A stretch of 64,000 nt of DNA from Sinohyriopsis cumingii (taxonomy: Eukaryota > Mollusca > Bivalvia > Unionida > Unionidae): the NCBI GenBank assembly GCA_028554795.2, contig CM068825.1, positions 92,288,951 to 92,352,950 of the forward strand. Reading direction: 5' to 3'. Each line of letters begins with the position of its first letter. Within the stretch, counting starts at the first letter, position 1. The position numbers and the translations under genes are program-made. The notes below the pieces were generated by a model. That model ran no database searches. It saw only the letters and a program-made list of their open reading frames with translations, and was not told the origin of the DNA. Shown piece after piece: positions 47,800 through 59,129 of this stretch.

Positions 47800-49120
47800 G
47801 TAAAAGAAAGATTTATATGATAAAGCCTTCTTTTTAAAACAGACTAATTATACATGAGGTTAAAAAGAACTCATTAATTACACAAAGTTTGCATGAAATA
47901 ATACATTGTTATCCACGGGAAAGTTCGTCTGCTATTACATTATCTTTTCAATTGATGTGCCTGGTATCAAGATTATATTCCTGTAACAACAAACTCAATC
48001 TTAGAAGTCTTTGATTTTTATTTTTCATCTTGCCGATGAAAGTAAAGGGGTTGTGGTCACCAAACACAATAAATCGAAGGAGCTGAACTTAGGTAAACTT
48101 CAAAATGTTGTAATGCCAACATCAAAGCCAATCATTCCTTCTCGATTGTTGAAGAATTTCTTTGGTGCTTATTGAATTTCTTAGAAAAATAGCACACTGG
48201 ATGATCAATACCATTTTCACCTTCTTAATCAAAACTGCTCCAACCCCAACATCACTTGCATCAACAGACAGTTTAAAAGATTGGCTGAAATTTGGAGCTG
48301 TAAAAGACTGGCGCGCTTTTAAGTATGGCTTTCAACTTATTAAAAGCCTCCTGACTATTTTCAGTCCAAAGGAACTTGTTTTCCTTACTCAATAAATTCG
48401 TCAGGGTTTCAGCAATTATAGAAAAATTGGAACAAAATTTTCGATAGTATCCGGCCATACCTAAATATCGCATCAGTTGCTTTTTATTAACAGGCACGGG
48501 AAATTCAGAGATAGCTTTGCCTTTAGCTTCTATTGGTTTAACTTGCCCATGTCCCACGATGTGTCCTAGAAATGTTACACTAGCGTGGCGGAACACACTT
48601 GTAGACAAATTAATTGTCAGACATTCATCTGTGAGCCTGTCAAAGAATTTCCTAATTGTTGCTAAATGTTCTTTCTAGGTGTCGTTGTAGATAATGGGAT
48701 AAACGATGTAAGCATCACAATTGTCTAGACCAGAGGTAATTCTATTCATAGGAACCGGGGGAGGGGGGGGGGGGGGGGGGTAGGGGAGGTGGGGACACCC
48801 CCGTTGAAATGGTCCATCTAGAGTCACGAATGCCGAAAATTTCCTTTGCTCTTTCCGTTAGTGAAATTTGCCAGAATCCTTTCAGAAGGTTAAATTTGGT
48901 GACATACTTGGCATTCCCGATCTTATCAATACACCTTCCTATAATCAGTACACGTATGCATGAAACTCCAGTCACTTTTACTGGGCTCTATAAAATCATT
49001 CTCCAGCAAATATTGAATTTCTTTTTTCAAGTATTCTTGTTTGAGACGGTTTAGAATTTACAATTTCAATCTCATGGACAATTTTGTTGGTTTTCTAGGA
49101 ACATCTGAAAATAAGTGCTA
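47800..49120 (-). mobile_element. Gypsy (Gmr1-like) pol remnant, copy 2: RT and RNase H
   Basis: Minus-strand reading: start of RT near 49,115 ('LFSDVPRKPTK'), 'YVTKFNLLKGFWQISLTERA' (about 48,900-48,841), 'LGHIVGHGQVKPIEAKGKAI' (about 48,569-48,510), the RT thumb 'RYLGMAGYYRKFCSNFS' (about 48,473), RNase H down to about 47,920. It shares the extra T (48,833-48,845) and the TAG stop (48,675-48,677) with copy 1. Private damage: about 33 bp lost before 'CTDYR', the LPRID segment deleted, a poly-G tract (48,757-48,780) replacing about 60 bp of RT, and the YIDD box changed. RNase H runs into the polypurine tract with no integrase between. Confidence 0.87.
48755..48795. repeat. Poly-G and G-rich tract
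   Basis: A run of about 24 bases, all G but one A, followed by taggggaggtgggg. It has the spacing of G-quadruplex-forming DNA and sits inside gypsy copy 2. Confidence 0.95.
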
Positions 49121-49778
49121 ACTTTACGTGAGCATCCACCTTGGTCACTTACGCTAGCACGCATAAAAATTAAATTATGACTGCAATCGTCATGTGAGGC
49201 ATAGCTTGCACTAACAAAAATCCCGTTGGTTCATTCTTAGCACAGACTTTATAAGCTTGAAAGAAGAGAAAATCTTTATTTTGGACCGATTTAGTGGATG
49301 GAATACACGGTAACAGCTGTTGCATGCAATTTCACTCTCGGTCTCGTGTGATACTTTTCTGACGTACCAATGTTAGTCTGTTATTAATTATTAATCGGGA
49401 TCATGCTGCGAGCTTGTTATAGTGACATTGGTTTGACTGGTTGGCGTAGAAGACACTTTGGATTGAGGCGTTGACCAGTCTAATCTCTTCTGCAATCCGA
49501 AAATTTTTCAAGGTGCGAAAGACGTATCGCCTTAATGGGACCTGATTTATTTGATGTGAACACAAATATTTGCAAGGTAATTTATAGATACATCGGTCGA
49601 TTTTCTTAGCAATAATCATAAGTTGGTTAATGTTATATCTTAAACATATTATAAATTAATATAATATATATGGAAAAATGCCCCCCCCCCCCCCATTTCC
49701 AAATAGATGTCAGACACGGAGAGTTTAGAGACGCTACTTTTGCATAAAATATCCAGGTAAATGATATTTATAAGGCGT
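49121..49778. other. Unassigned sequence with poly-C
   Basis: Poly-C (14) at 49,681-49,694. 49,121-49,400 lies next to the gypsy 5' side but does not read as gypsy. Confidence 0.4.
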
Positions 49779-49779
49779 T

Positions 49780-49900
49780 CCTTTGAAAAATTCTTAATTT
49801 CAAGAACGTCACTTTGAAAAATTCCTAAAGGTTTTAATTCCTTTGAAAAAACTCCTAATTTCAAAGACGTCACTTTGAAAACTTCCTAAAGGTTTTAAGA
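49780..49900. repeat. Two tandem copies of a 60-bp unit
   Basis: Starts at 49,780 and 49,840 with cctttgaaaaa. Each unit contains two inner 'ctttgaaaa..tcctaa' subrepeats and acgtcactttgaaaa. Confidence 0.9.
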
Positions 49901-49936
49901 CTTTTGAATTTTTTTAATGTTGAATAAGCCCATTAT

Positions 49937-50233
49937 ATGATAGAAATAAAGACCTATTTTTTTGTTGAATTTTTAGTGTTGAAAAGGCCTGCTATATACA
50001 ATGCTATGGGGCATTTCTGTGCACTGAAGGTTTCCGTCACCAATATTGAAGCAAAACATACCGAATTCGACCGATTGACGAAAATGAACTACTGCAGTGT
50101 TTACCGTTTGAAAAGAGGCAATTGTCACCAGAATATTCTGTTCAAAATAATATTAATTTTGGACACATGGGATACCACCCCCATGTTTTCATTACTTGCA
50201 TTGTGTCGGCCTATACTGTTCAGGGTTGTATAG
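49937..50233 (+). other. 98-codon open frame, unsupported
   Basis: Open but without recognised domain, splice context or coding-like periodicity that I can defend. Listed only to account for the stretch. Confidence 0.15.
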
Positions 50234-50647
50234 ACTCCTAAATGGTATTCGTCAGGTTTTCATATGATAAATATATAGGTTTCATTTTATATGGAATCAT
50301 GAGAAACTAGCATCAAATTTTATAACTTGTCCCATGTTGTCAGACTGTTTTTTCAACATTATATGCAGATTTAGGCAGGGTACCAGCTAGTGTTTAAATT
50401 TGGTGTGACATATTGGCACATAATAAAAGTTGATTCTGGGATGCACATATTAAGTAAATATGTTACTGAGACAACATACCAATCCAGATGGACACCATAA
50501 TGTAAAAAATGAAGATTTGCCATTGTTACAAATGTAATAGAGCTGGGCTCCAAATGAAAGGGTAAAATTATATGGGCTAGGTGTGCAACGTTTTGTTTTT
50601 TTAAGTTTGCCAGACCCATTCTACCTGTTCACTGGATTGGTTTGCAG

Positions 50648-50808
50648 TAATGCAGTGTTGCACCTTGGCTGAGTTCTCAGGGGGTCAGTTTATATGACTA
50701 TCTACCTATACTGATCATTATTTTGGCATTTGTTTCATTTAGGGGGAAACTGTCATTTTTGGATGGGAAAATGTCTCTAGGACTTGCCCAGTGTGCAACA
50801 CTGCATTA
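50648..50808. mobile_element. 161-bp inverted-repeat element (MITE candidate)
   Basis: taatgcagtgttgcac at 50,648-50,663 is perfectly inverted at 50,793-50,808. Similarity continues inward imperfectly (ttggctgagttctcag against the complement of gacttgcccag). The outermost bases are TA on both sides, compatible with a TA target, but this is not distinctive. Confidence 0.7.
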
Positions 50809-50809
50809 A

Positions 50810-51416
50810 CTTATTTTGTAAAGTCGATGAAAAAATATAATTTGATTGATGTTCTGTAAGCAGTTCTACAGATTACTTAAACAATACTGTTTTATAGCCT
50901 CACACTGTGTTGGAAACCCCAAAAATATTCTTGGTAATTACTTGATTCATATATGAATGTAAATATACTCAAAAAGTATGGGAAACTTTACTCACTGTTG
51001 TCTTACACTTTGTCTTAATTAAACACATGCAGAACTCTGTTCTTGATGTCAATGAAAGGAAAACATATTTATATATGGTTAACTGGCATCATGAGAATTA
51101 AGCTTTCAAGAAGCAGTTAATGCTACACAATACTGCAGTTAATATTGCCAAGCAGAACATGAGAGAATGAAGTCTGTAATGCAATAGTGTTTTGTCATTT
51201 ACCATTGGACAAGGTTAGATACCTTAAATTTGCATTTTGCATGGGTATCACATGTTCACGTAGCAGACATATCATTAGTTGTGAAGATTTACCAAAATAA
51301 TTTCAGCTCAGAAATGTAATTGGAATTGATATGTTTTGAATTGTATATTATAGCTTGAAAGATAGCAGAGCATTGAAGCTTTCAACTTTCTTGGTCCTCA
51401 TAGCCCACTATGTTAG
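50810..51416. other. Unassigned sequence
   Basis: No coding sequence or repeat recognised between the inverted-repeat element and the SINE. Confidence 0.4.
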
Positions 51417-51428
51417 CAAATTACAGAG

Positions 51429-51671
51429 GTTGTTGTAGGGTTTAACACCATTTTTCAGCACAAGATAGGCTATACATGGTGGCCAGTATTAGTGGTGGAG
51501 GAAGAACCCGGGATAACCCCGGAAAGAACCACCAACCCATGAGAAGTTACTCTCAAACTTTCTCAAATACCCACATTGGCTGAACCTGAGACTTGAACCC
51601 ACACAGACGTAAGTGGATGGCAATGATCTGTAAAGGTGAGTGCTTTAGTCCACTCGGCCACTTGGGGCCCC
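51429..51671 (-). mobile_element. SINE copy 3 with target duplication
   Basis: Reverse copy: gttgttgtagggtttaacac at the left, cccgggataaccccgg in the body, and the head ending ggcccc at the right. Flanked by caaattacagag (51,417-51,428) and caaattttagag (51,672-51,683), a 12-bp duplication with two substitutions. Confidence 0.93.
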
Positions 51672-51689
51672 CAAATTTTAGAGGTAATA

Positions 51690-53935
51690 AGCCACACAAT
51701 GTAAGAAATGTTGTGTTTTTAAATTAGCAAACAATTTTCTGGAAATCCCTCAGTGAAAGATTAAATATATTAATTCTTCTCTTATGATTTTGTTATGTAA
51801 AAGGAATGTAAAACCATTTTGTAATTTAGCTCAGGCATACACTTTTATGGATGTTAGCCATGCCTGCTGTAAGACAGATGGTGGTCACCTGACATTTAAT
51901 AAAATACTTATTGATTCAAGAACTGTTAGAAGCCATATTTTTTCTCCTACCAAACCAATAATCACCCATTTGAAGATATAATGACTAAAAAGAAACATTT
52001 TTTTATCTTGTGCTGTATTTGTAAAAGTGTAGGACATATTAATATTACCACCTTACTTTAAACATTGAGAGTTCCTTTTGTGATGGTTACCCTTAATGCA
52101 TCCTTTAATTGTAAGGTACTTGCTTAGCTTTATGCTTCGTTAGTGATCTTTGAACAGAGGTTTCCATATGTTATCTAGTGGCATGAGAGTAATTTGGCAA
52201 AAATTCTTTATGGCATATTTGACAAATTTTGTGATTTAATATGTAACAGATTTGAGGGGCATGCTCAAATATCAGTTGGTGAATAGTCACCCAAGCAAAA
52301 CTTGTGTGTGCTGATTTAGAATTGAGAAGTAGCAATATATATAAGGAGATTTTCATAGATGCCCAATATGTTTGCCACGATGGGGGCAGATCTGATCCAT
52401 TTTCATTCAGTTTGGTGTTATGTGGCGCATCAGCAGAAGTAATTTTTTAGTGTCAAAGGCAATTGGGGTGAAGACTGCCTTACTATGTATAGCCTGTCTT
52501 TTTATTGACCAAAAGCATACATTATGTCTCCTTTTATAAACCTTTGACGTTAGTTTGTAACTGTCTCTGCTATGCAGTAATTATTTTTTTGTGATGAAAT
52601 ATTTGCACAGCCAGTAGCCAGATTCAACAAGGCAGATAGTGATTCGTTTTTCTTATGTATATTAAAGACAAACAGTTTACTCATTAGTGGAAGTCTTTTC
52701 AGTTCAGATGTTAAGGAATAATCATATATGTTATAGTATTTATTGAAAATAGTTATATCATTCAAATTCAGTTATTCAGACTATTTTAAAGCAATGTTAA
52801 AAGGATATGAGCAATAGGATTCAAATGACAGATGTTTAGTTTTTGTTTGATTACATATTGTTGAATGGTAGATTAGGTGTATAAGAAACAATCAGTAAAC
52901 TGTGAATCCTTTTTTCAGTCTAACAAATATTTTCTTTTGGTATGTTTAAGGTTCTGTTTATGTTCTTTGTTAATTTATAATTTAGATTATGCTTTCCTTT
53001 CATGTTCCACCATCAAAAACAGTTTGTCTCCTACCATTTGTTCTGATCTCTTACAAGAAGTTTTTGTTCAGAACATTGTATTCAGGAAGCCTAATCTGTA
53101 TTCAGTTTGAAATAGGATTATATATCCTGAACAAATAATGCTTTGTCTTTAATTCTTACTATGGAAGACTCAATAAATCTGTTGTGCTTGATTTAAGATA
53201 TCTTACTTGAAGATAGCCTCAAATTGTTACCATGGAAAACCCACTAAAACAGTTTTGCTTGATTGAAAACAACTCACTTGAAGGCAGCTTCTCAGGATTC
53301 TAAAAATGTGAAATAGGTATTACTTCCACAAAACAAATGTCAGAGGTTGATGATGATGGTGATAAATACAGCTTTAAGTGCAACAAAGACTAGTAAGTCT
53401 GTAAACCTTATTACAAGATGGGGGAACAAGGTAACCTTAATATATGGCCAAGAAACTGATCAAAAACATAATGGCTTAATATTCTAAATTCTGAAACCAG
53501 AAAAACTGCAGCCATTCAGAGTTACAGTGACTTTTTTAGTTCCATAAACACTTTACTTATTTAAGGGCCAGACTATAAAGAATGGATTGAAATTGATTTT
53601 CATCTCTTCCCTGCAGAAGTTAACACTGAAACCAGTTACCATAGAAACAATCAGAATATTTTGCAGACCAGTAGCACCCCAAACCAGGCTGTGTTAACAC
53701 CTAGTTATAGTGGGGCGACTGTTCATTTAACAGAGGAATCTCAAATACAGCACTCCAGAATGGAGTTGAGTGGCTTTTTCACCATTTTACTCGGGGGAAA
53801 AATCCAGAAGCCTTCATCACTTTTATGAAACAGAAGCTGATGACAGCAGTGCTCAGGAAAGTTAGCTATGCAGACTTGATAAATTAATAATAATAAATTG
53901 CTCCCAGAGGACATCTCACACCAAAACTGTCTACC
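51690..53935. other. Unassigned sequence
   Basis: Two loosely similar stretches (53,165 and 53,230: actatggaagactcaataaa and accatggaaaacccactaaa) suggest an old repeat. Open frames at 51,784-51,981 and 52,877-53,110 are unrecognised. Confidence 0.35.
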
Positions 53936-53937
53936 CT

Positions 53938-54295
53938 TCTGCACATGAGAATCTCATGTGAGATCTAACTCAGGATAGTCTCATGTGCATTTTGACATTT
54001 AAATTAGGTAGAACTCATGTCAGCAAGTAGATTCTGATAAGAAAATCACATGTGCAGGAACTATTAACATGAGTATTTAGTCTGCTCATGTGAAAATTGC
54101 ATGCTTGTGTGCAACATCTTGCTCACATGAGCAAAAACAGCAAAAAAACAACTTTAGTATTTAGTTTTTATTGAATACATACAACTTTTACAAGAATCAA
54201 ACAGAATAAGATCATATTCAAATCTAGTAATCATAAGCATATTTGAGTTAAATTATTGATCTTTTAATAAGGTTTCTCACATGAGAAAAATAACA
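53938..54295. repeat. Cluster of CTCATGTGAG-type palindromic motifs
   Basis: At least ten occurrences of catgtgag, cacatgag, catgtgca or close variants, on both strands: for example ctgcacatgagaatctcatg at 53,939, cacatgtgcagg near 54,047, gctcatgtgaa near 54,083, gctcacatgagc near 54,121 and tctcacatgaga near 54,276. The spacing is irregular, so it is not a simple tandem array. Confidence 0.8.
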
Positions 54296-54302
54296 ACTAG
54301 TG

Positions 54303-54343
54303 CATGTATGTATGTATGTATGTATGTATGTATGTATGTATAT
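54303..54343. repeat. (ATGT)n microsatellite
   Basis: About nine ATGT units, ending at tatatgtta. Confidence 0.97.
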
Positions 54344-54349
54344 GTTATA

Positions 54350-56165
54350 TTTAATACATCACATTCATTCTACAAACTTTAAGGTCATAATGAAAGATAC
54401 TGCAGAAAATTTGCTTCATGTAAAGACGATTCTTCACTGTTCCAGAAAATTCAAAGCAAACAAAATGTGTAACTAACATTACTGCTTCTGAATTTCATCA
54501 TGTATATGCATTCATATGCCAGTCTGCAACAATATTTTCACATGGAGATTGTTCACATTGAATTGATATACTTCCTGTTGACCACTGGATTTAAGTTAGC
54601 AAGTACTATTTTGAACTGTTGAAAAATGAAGCCTGAATTGGAGTGAAAAAGTTGGTACAAGTTTTTTCTGATCACAGCATTTGAGACATTCTGTAAGGTG
54701 GATTTTTGTAGATTCATTTGACAATTAGGTAAAGGCAGAATACATAATTGTTGTTTGGATTAGATGGCACTTTTGACACAGTGTCTATCTCACAATGTGA
54801 AAATAGGAACCAATCATCTTCTCAAGGACACACTTAGGCACCTGACCTAACCTAACCTGAAAATGCATTCCTTAACACAGGCAGATATTCAGTTAGATAA
54901 TGTTTCTGAACTGCAGTAATTCAGAGTGGATGACAGGACAGCATTAATGAGGAAAAACCAATTGCACTATACTTAAGCAAAAACTTTACCCAAAAAAATA
55001 AAAGCAAACATATTATGAAAAGAAGATGAACCTAGAAATGCCTAATAATGGTCTGCAAAGAATATACACGAAAAACTTGCACAACAGCTATCAATTTGTA
55101 AGCCAAAATTTGACAGCCTTGACAAAACAAATCAAAGCCATCAAATGTGACGTAAGTAGGTCATCAAGCCATTTGGCTTGTAGACAAAGAGGATAACACA
55201 ACAAAGAACCAGGAAGTGCATGAGGCATTTAAGTACAAAGATTTTCCCCTGTTAACTTACTGAACTTAAGTTTGGCAGATAGTTTTCATCCAGACTTTTT
55301 AACATAAAGAGTAACAGAAACTAGATCAGCAAAATTAGAAGAAGAAGGAAAACACCCATAAAGAAAATGATGCTACTAAACTTACCCAAAATACAAGAAA
55401 TAAAATTGAATTCACTCAGACTAGTGGAAAACATTTAACCTAAATATGTCACAAAGAACATTTCAGTGTTGCCCCACCTTCAAACTAAAAGATGGAGAAA
55501 ACATCAAACAATATGATAATTCTAGAACATACATTCACATTAATTGAGTATCTTATTGAAATAAGTTTGAAACCACTGGTTTAAGTAAAGTGTCTACTCA
55601 GGGCAACAGCTTGTCATGACCGTAATATTTTATTTACATGTGATTTAATTTTGACAAGTAAAGTTCACTGTGCTTTCAGTATGATGCAGTGAGAGGATGG
55701 AAATTGTCAATAAATAGAGAATATGTTGTGATGGAGTTAGAACAATGAACAATTTTCAAAGGGAGACTAACTTTTTAAGAAGAGACTAGCAGTGAGAGAA
55801 AAAAAGACATACATGCATAGCATTTAGGAACAAAGTTTTCTTTCTCAATCATAAATTTAAATGTGTCCTACCAGGCTGTTGCCAGAGTCAGATTTTAGGG
55901 TGAAGTGGCTTTTTTTACTGACCAGTTACTAGGGCAAAGGATTGGACAGTAAAGTAGTGAGTATTGGGTGGTTAGAATTTTGAATGTTCAAAACTGTTGC
56001 TAAAACAACATTTTTAATAATACAGTGGTCAGTATTTTAAGTTTTTTTTCCCCTATTAACTATAACAGCTGTTAAAAATAGAAGCATGAAACTTGTTATA
56101 TTTATATATCCCTTCAAGAAAATGTTGGGAATTACATCTTCAGGGTCAGAGAAAAAAATATAAAC
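54350..56165. other. Unassigned sequence
   Basis: No open frame or repeat of note. A cctaacctaacct phrase near 54,848 is too short to mean anything. Confidence 0.4.
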
Positions 56166-56169
56166 AAAA

Positions 56170-56202
56170 TTTGTATGTGTGTGTTTGTGTGTATGTATAT
56201 TT

Positions 56203-56258
<56 letters not shown>
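56170..56258. repeat. (GT)n-(TA)n microsatellite
   Basis: A mixed GT and GTAT tract followed by about 25 TA dinucleotides. Confidence 0.96.
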
Positions 56259-56259
<1 letters not shown>

Positions 56260-56260
<1 letters not shown>

Positions 56261-57160
56261 TTAAAAATGATCTTTACATACTGTTAATTATCCTGACTTC
56301 ATGCAAGACTGAAAGCAATATGCTTTATTCAACATAATATATTCAGTGTATTTATGAAATTATTATATAGGTAAAGTTTATGTGGTTGAGCTCGTCATAG
56401 TAAAGCTTGCACCAACAATGTCGTGAACAATGTCCTCGTCATGTGTATGTACACAATGGAAAGAGTTTGCTACCTTTGTGTATATTGACAGCTCTTTGCT
56501 TTGGAAGTGAATTGTCTCCAATATTGTATAAATGAGTCAAGTTTATGTTAGATCTGTTTATGTGACTAATTTAACCTGTAAAATTAATTGATGATATAGA
56601 AACATCAGAAATACGTAGGGGTAACAAATAAAAATGCCAAAGATTGCTTAATTTGCATGAAAATCTATTCAGGATATCTTATTATGGTAGATTTGGTTAC
56701 ACATTTGAAATTGCCTTAAGATTCTTTTCTGTGTCAGGTTTTGGCTGAAAAAGGTTACTTTAAAAGAATTATGAAAAAATGCCCTGGTTGTGTTTGTAAA
56801 ATGTGTATGCCATTACTGCAGGACAAAAGTTCTAGCACAGGCAGTCTGAAAACCAGATTTTATTCCTCAAGATATGCACATAAACATGCATACCAAACCT
56901 AAAATATCTAGTATATATTTAATTTATATTGTTTGTTGTTTTTCTCCATGATTTATATATGTATATTTGTATTTTGTTTTTGACCTTTGTCCAAACTCAA
57001 GTTAATAGTATAGCTGAACAGTTACATTTTGTTTGTAAACAAGATAATATAGAGCTAATATTTCTCAGTATAGATTAAATATTCAGATCATTATTAATGG
57101 AGGTAAACATGTATATTTAAATCAGTTTTACACATGGGAATTCCTAAACTTGTTGACAAC
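56260..57160. other. Unassigned sequence
   Basis: AT-rich. The left end of the following LTR may extend into its last part. Nothing else recognised. Confidence 0.4.
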
Positions 57161-57164
57161 TTTG

Positions 57165-57743
57165 AATGTTTTAGAGAGGTGACTGACCTACAATCCCGGC
57201 TGTTTATTGTTTCTTAGCTTTTTATATAATGTTGTTTACTTAAAAAATTACTCATTGAGTCCTTAACATCAGAATCATTCTCATTGTTGTGTTCAGTTTT
57301 TAATTTGGGTGGATTTATTTATTCAAATTATTAACTGGAATTACAAAGCGCAGAGTAATATTCGTGGACTGAATCATTAATTTGGAATTATTATAGTGAA
57401 TTCAAACAAGGAAATTTTTTATTATATTATTGTGATACATCAAAAGACTTAGTACATCACATTCCAGGCCATTGATACATTAGCACATTCAAGACTGCAA
57501 GCACTGTGAACACATTCAGGATTGGAATTTATTTGGAACACTACTGGAATTCAGTTGGAACTTAACACATTTGTATTTCTGATAAAACTTTTTGGACTAT
57601 TTGGGATTTAATTCACATTAGTGTACAAAAAATAATTTAATTTTCACTTTTGTATTCAAGGAAATAAATTGTTTGTTAAATTTTTTCAAGCTTGTTTGTT
57701 TTCTCTTTTCTTTTACTTAGTTTAAGACCATAGAGTCATAACA
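57165..57743 (+). mobile_element. Solo LTR relic, plus orientation
   Basis: Ends CATAACA at 57,737-57,743, the inverse of the TGTTATG that opens the gypsy LTRs here. It aligns with the minus relic at 38.5-39.0 kb over about 500 bp and shares the end-module 'gaaataaattgtttg', 'cttgtttgttttctctttt' with the gypsy LTRs at 2.7 kb and 46.9 kb. The left end is undefined. No pol sequence is attached. Confidence 0.7.
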
Positions 57744-58498
57744 CTAGATCATGCAGTCTTTGGATAAGCATGCTAACAGCTCCAGAAGTCAAATAAATAT
57801 ACAGAAATGTCCAAAATCCACTTAACTGGTATGAAAATCTAATAATGACAAAATATTTATATAGATAGAAACTTTCCTATAAAATTTCATTTTGTTTAGC
57901 TGGCAAAGTGGATTTTATATAAATGTGTTTACAAGGCTTTTACAGCAAAAGCAGATTCAAAAGCCTGCCAAAAGTGAAAAATCCCTGTTATTTACATAAA
58001 AATAAAACTGGCTAGTTACATGTTGATAGAAAAAATGTGTAATGTAAAATTCCTTTGGCTAGGTCAAGAGGTTTTGCTAAAAAAAAAATACCAACAAGCT
58101 CTGCACCAAAGAAACCCAAAAATGTATATAAATAAAATATTAGTAATATATTTGAATACCCCCCCCCCCATAAAGGCTTGAAAATTGAATCAGGTCATTG
58201 TATTATACTATATAGGAACATGCCTATCAAATTTCATTTTATTTCAGTAATAATTCAAATAAGATTTATTGCATATGGGTACAAACAGGACCAAATCAAG
58301 CTATACCCATTGTAAGATAAACATGCAGACACTTTTAATGGCATGTTTAAGTATCTAATCAGCTCATCTATATGTACATTGCTTATAAACAAAACAAGAT
58401 TTAGTTATTATGAGACATATTTTTCATTTGTGATTGTGCTAGTGATAGCCTAGGTTTGTTTGTGATTGTAATGGAGATAGCCTAGGATAGATGGACAA
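57744..58498. other. Unassigned sequence
   Basis: Poly-C (11) at 58,159-58,169. Nothing else recognised. Confidence 0.4.
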
Positions 58499-58921
58499 TT
58501 GTATGAACAGGATCCAATAAAACAACAAAATGTACTCATATTGAGGGAGAAAAAATTCTGGCTTTTTCAGTCACAAAAAGAAAATGCAGAGCTGGATTCA
58601 AGACTCTCCTTTAGCTGCCAGTATGCTTTTAAAATGTCATCTTACGTAGAAAATTGTATGTCTGAGCTAGTTTCTGGATGGAACATACACTTTAAGAGAA
58701 AAGGGCAGAGGGCAGGGGTAGCTGAAAATCAGTTTTTATTTCCTCACTGTCTTTCAGATGAGAACTTTGCAGGATATACAGTAGCCATGAAACCTGAATT
58801 TAGGGCAGAAAATGAATTCAAAGCTTTCTTGGACATTTTACCTTGTCAGATATCTGTACACTTCTGTGTACCATTATTTGCTGGCATACATGCACCACTG
58901 CTTTACAGGCAATGCACATGA
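58499..58921 (+). CDS. 140-codon open frame, unidentified
   Basis: One of the longest uninterrupted non-repetitive frames in the window, and not one I recognise as a known family. It is rich in charged and aromatic residues ('MYEQDPIKQQNVLILREKKF' at the N-terminus, 'MKPEFRAENEFKAFLDIL' near residue 97). There is no signal peptide or transmembrane segment, and no obvious promoter or poly(A) context. Given the AT-rich background, 140 codons without a stop is unusual but not decisive. Confidence 0.25.
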   Translation: MYEQDPIKQQNVLILREKKFWLFQSQKENAELDSRLSFSCQYAFKMSSYVENCMSELVSGWNIHFKRKGQRAGVAENQFLFPHCLSDENFAGYTVAMKPEFRAENEFKAFLDILPCQISVHFCVPLFAGIHAPLLYRQCT

Positions 58922-59129
58922 AAAACATATTTGATGATGTACGTGAAAGACTGTTCTTTCCATTGTAACTAGAGTGATTCAAAACTAAACAGAAATATTT
59001 TATTTCACATGTCTATAAATATTGTGTTGAATTGTTTGAAGAAAGGCTTGTCTCTTAATCCTTTGTCACTAAGAGCGGCCTTTGTCACTAAGAGCGGGAA
59101 CATTGTATCCATACTTTTATCCATTACAT

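Noticed and set aside
54840-54862. Telomere-like cctaacctaacc
   Set aside because: Only two to three units; too short and of the wrong unit for an interstitial telomere.
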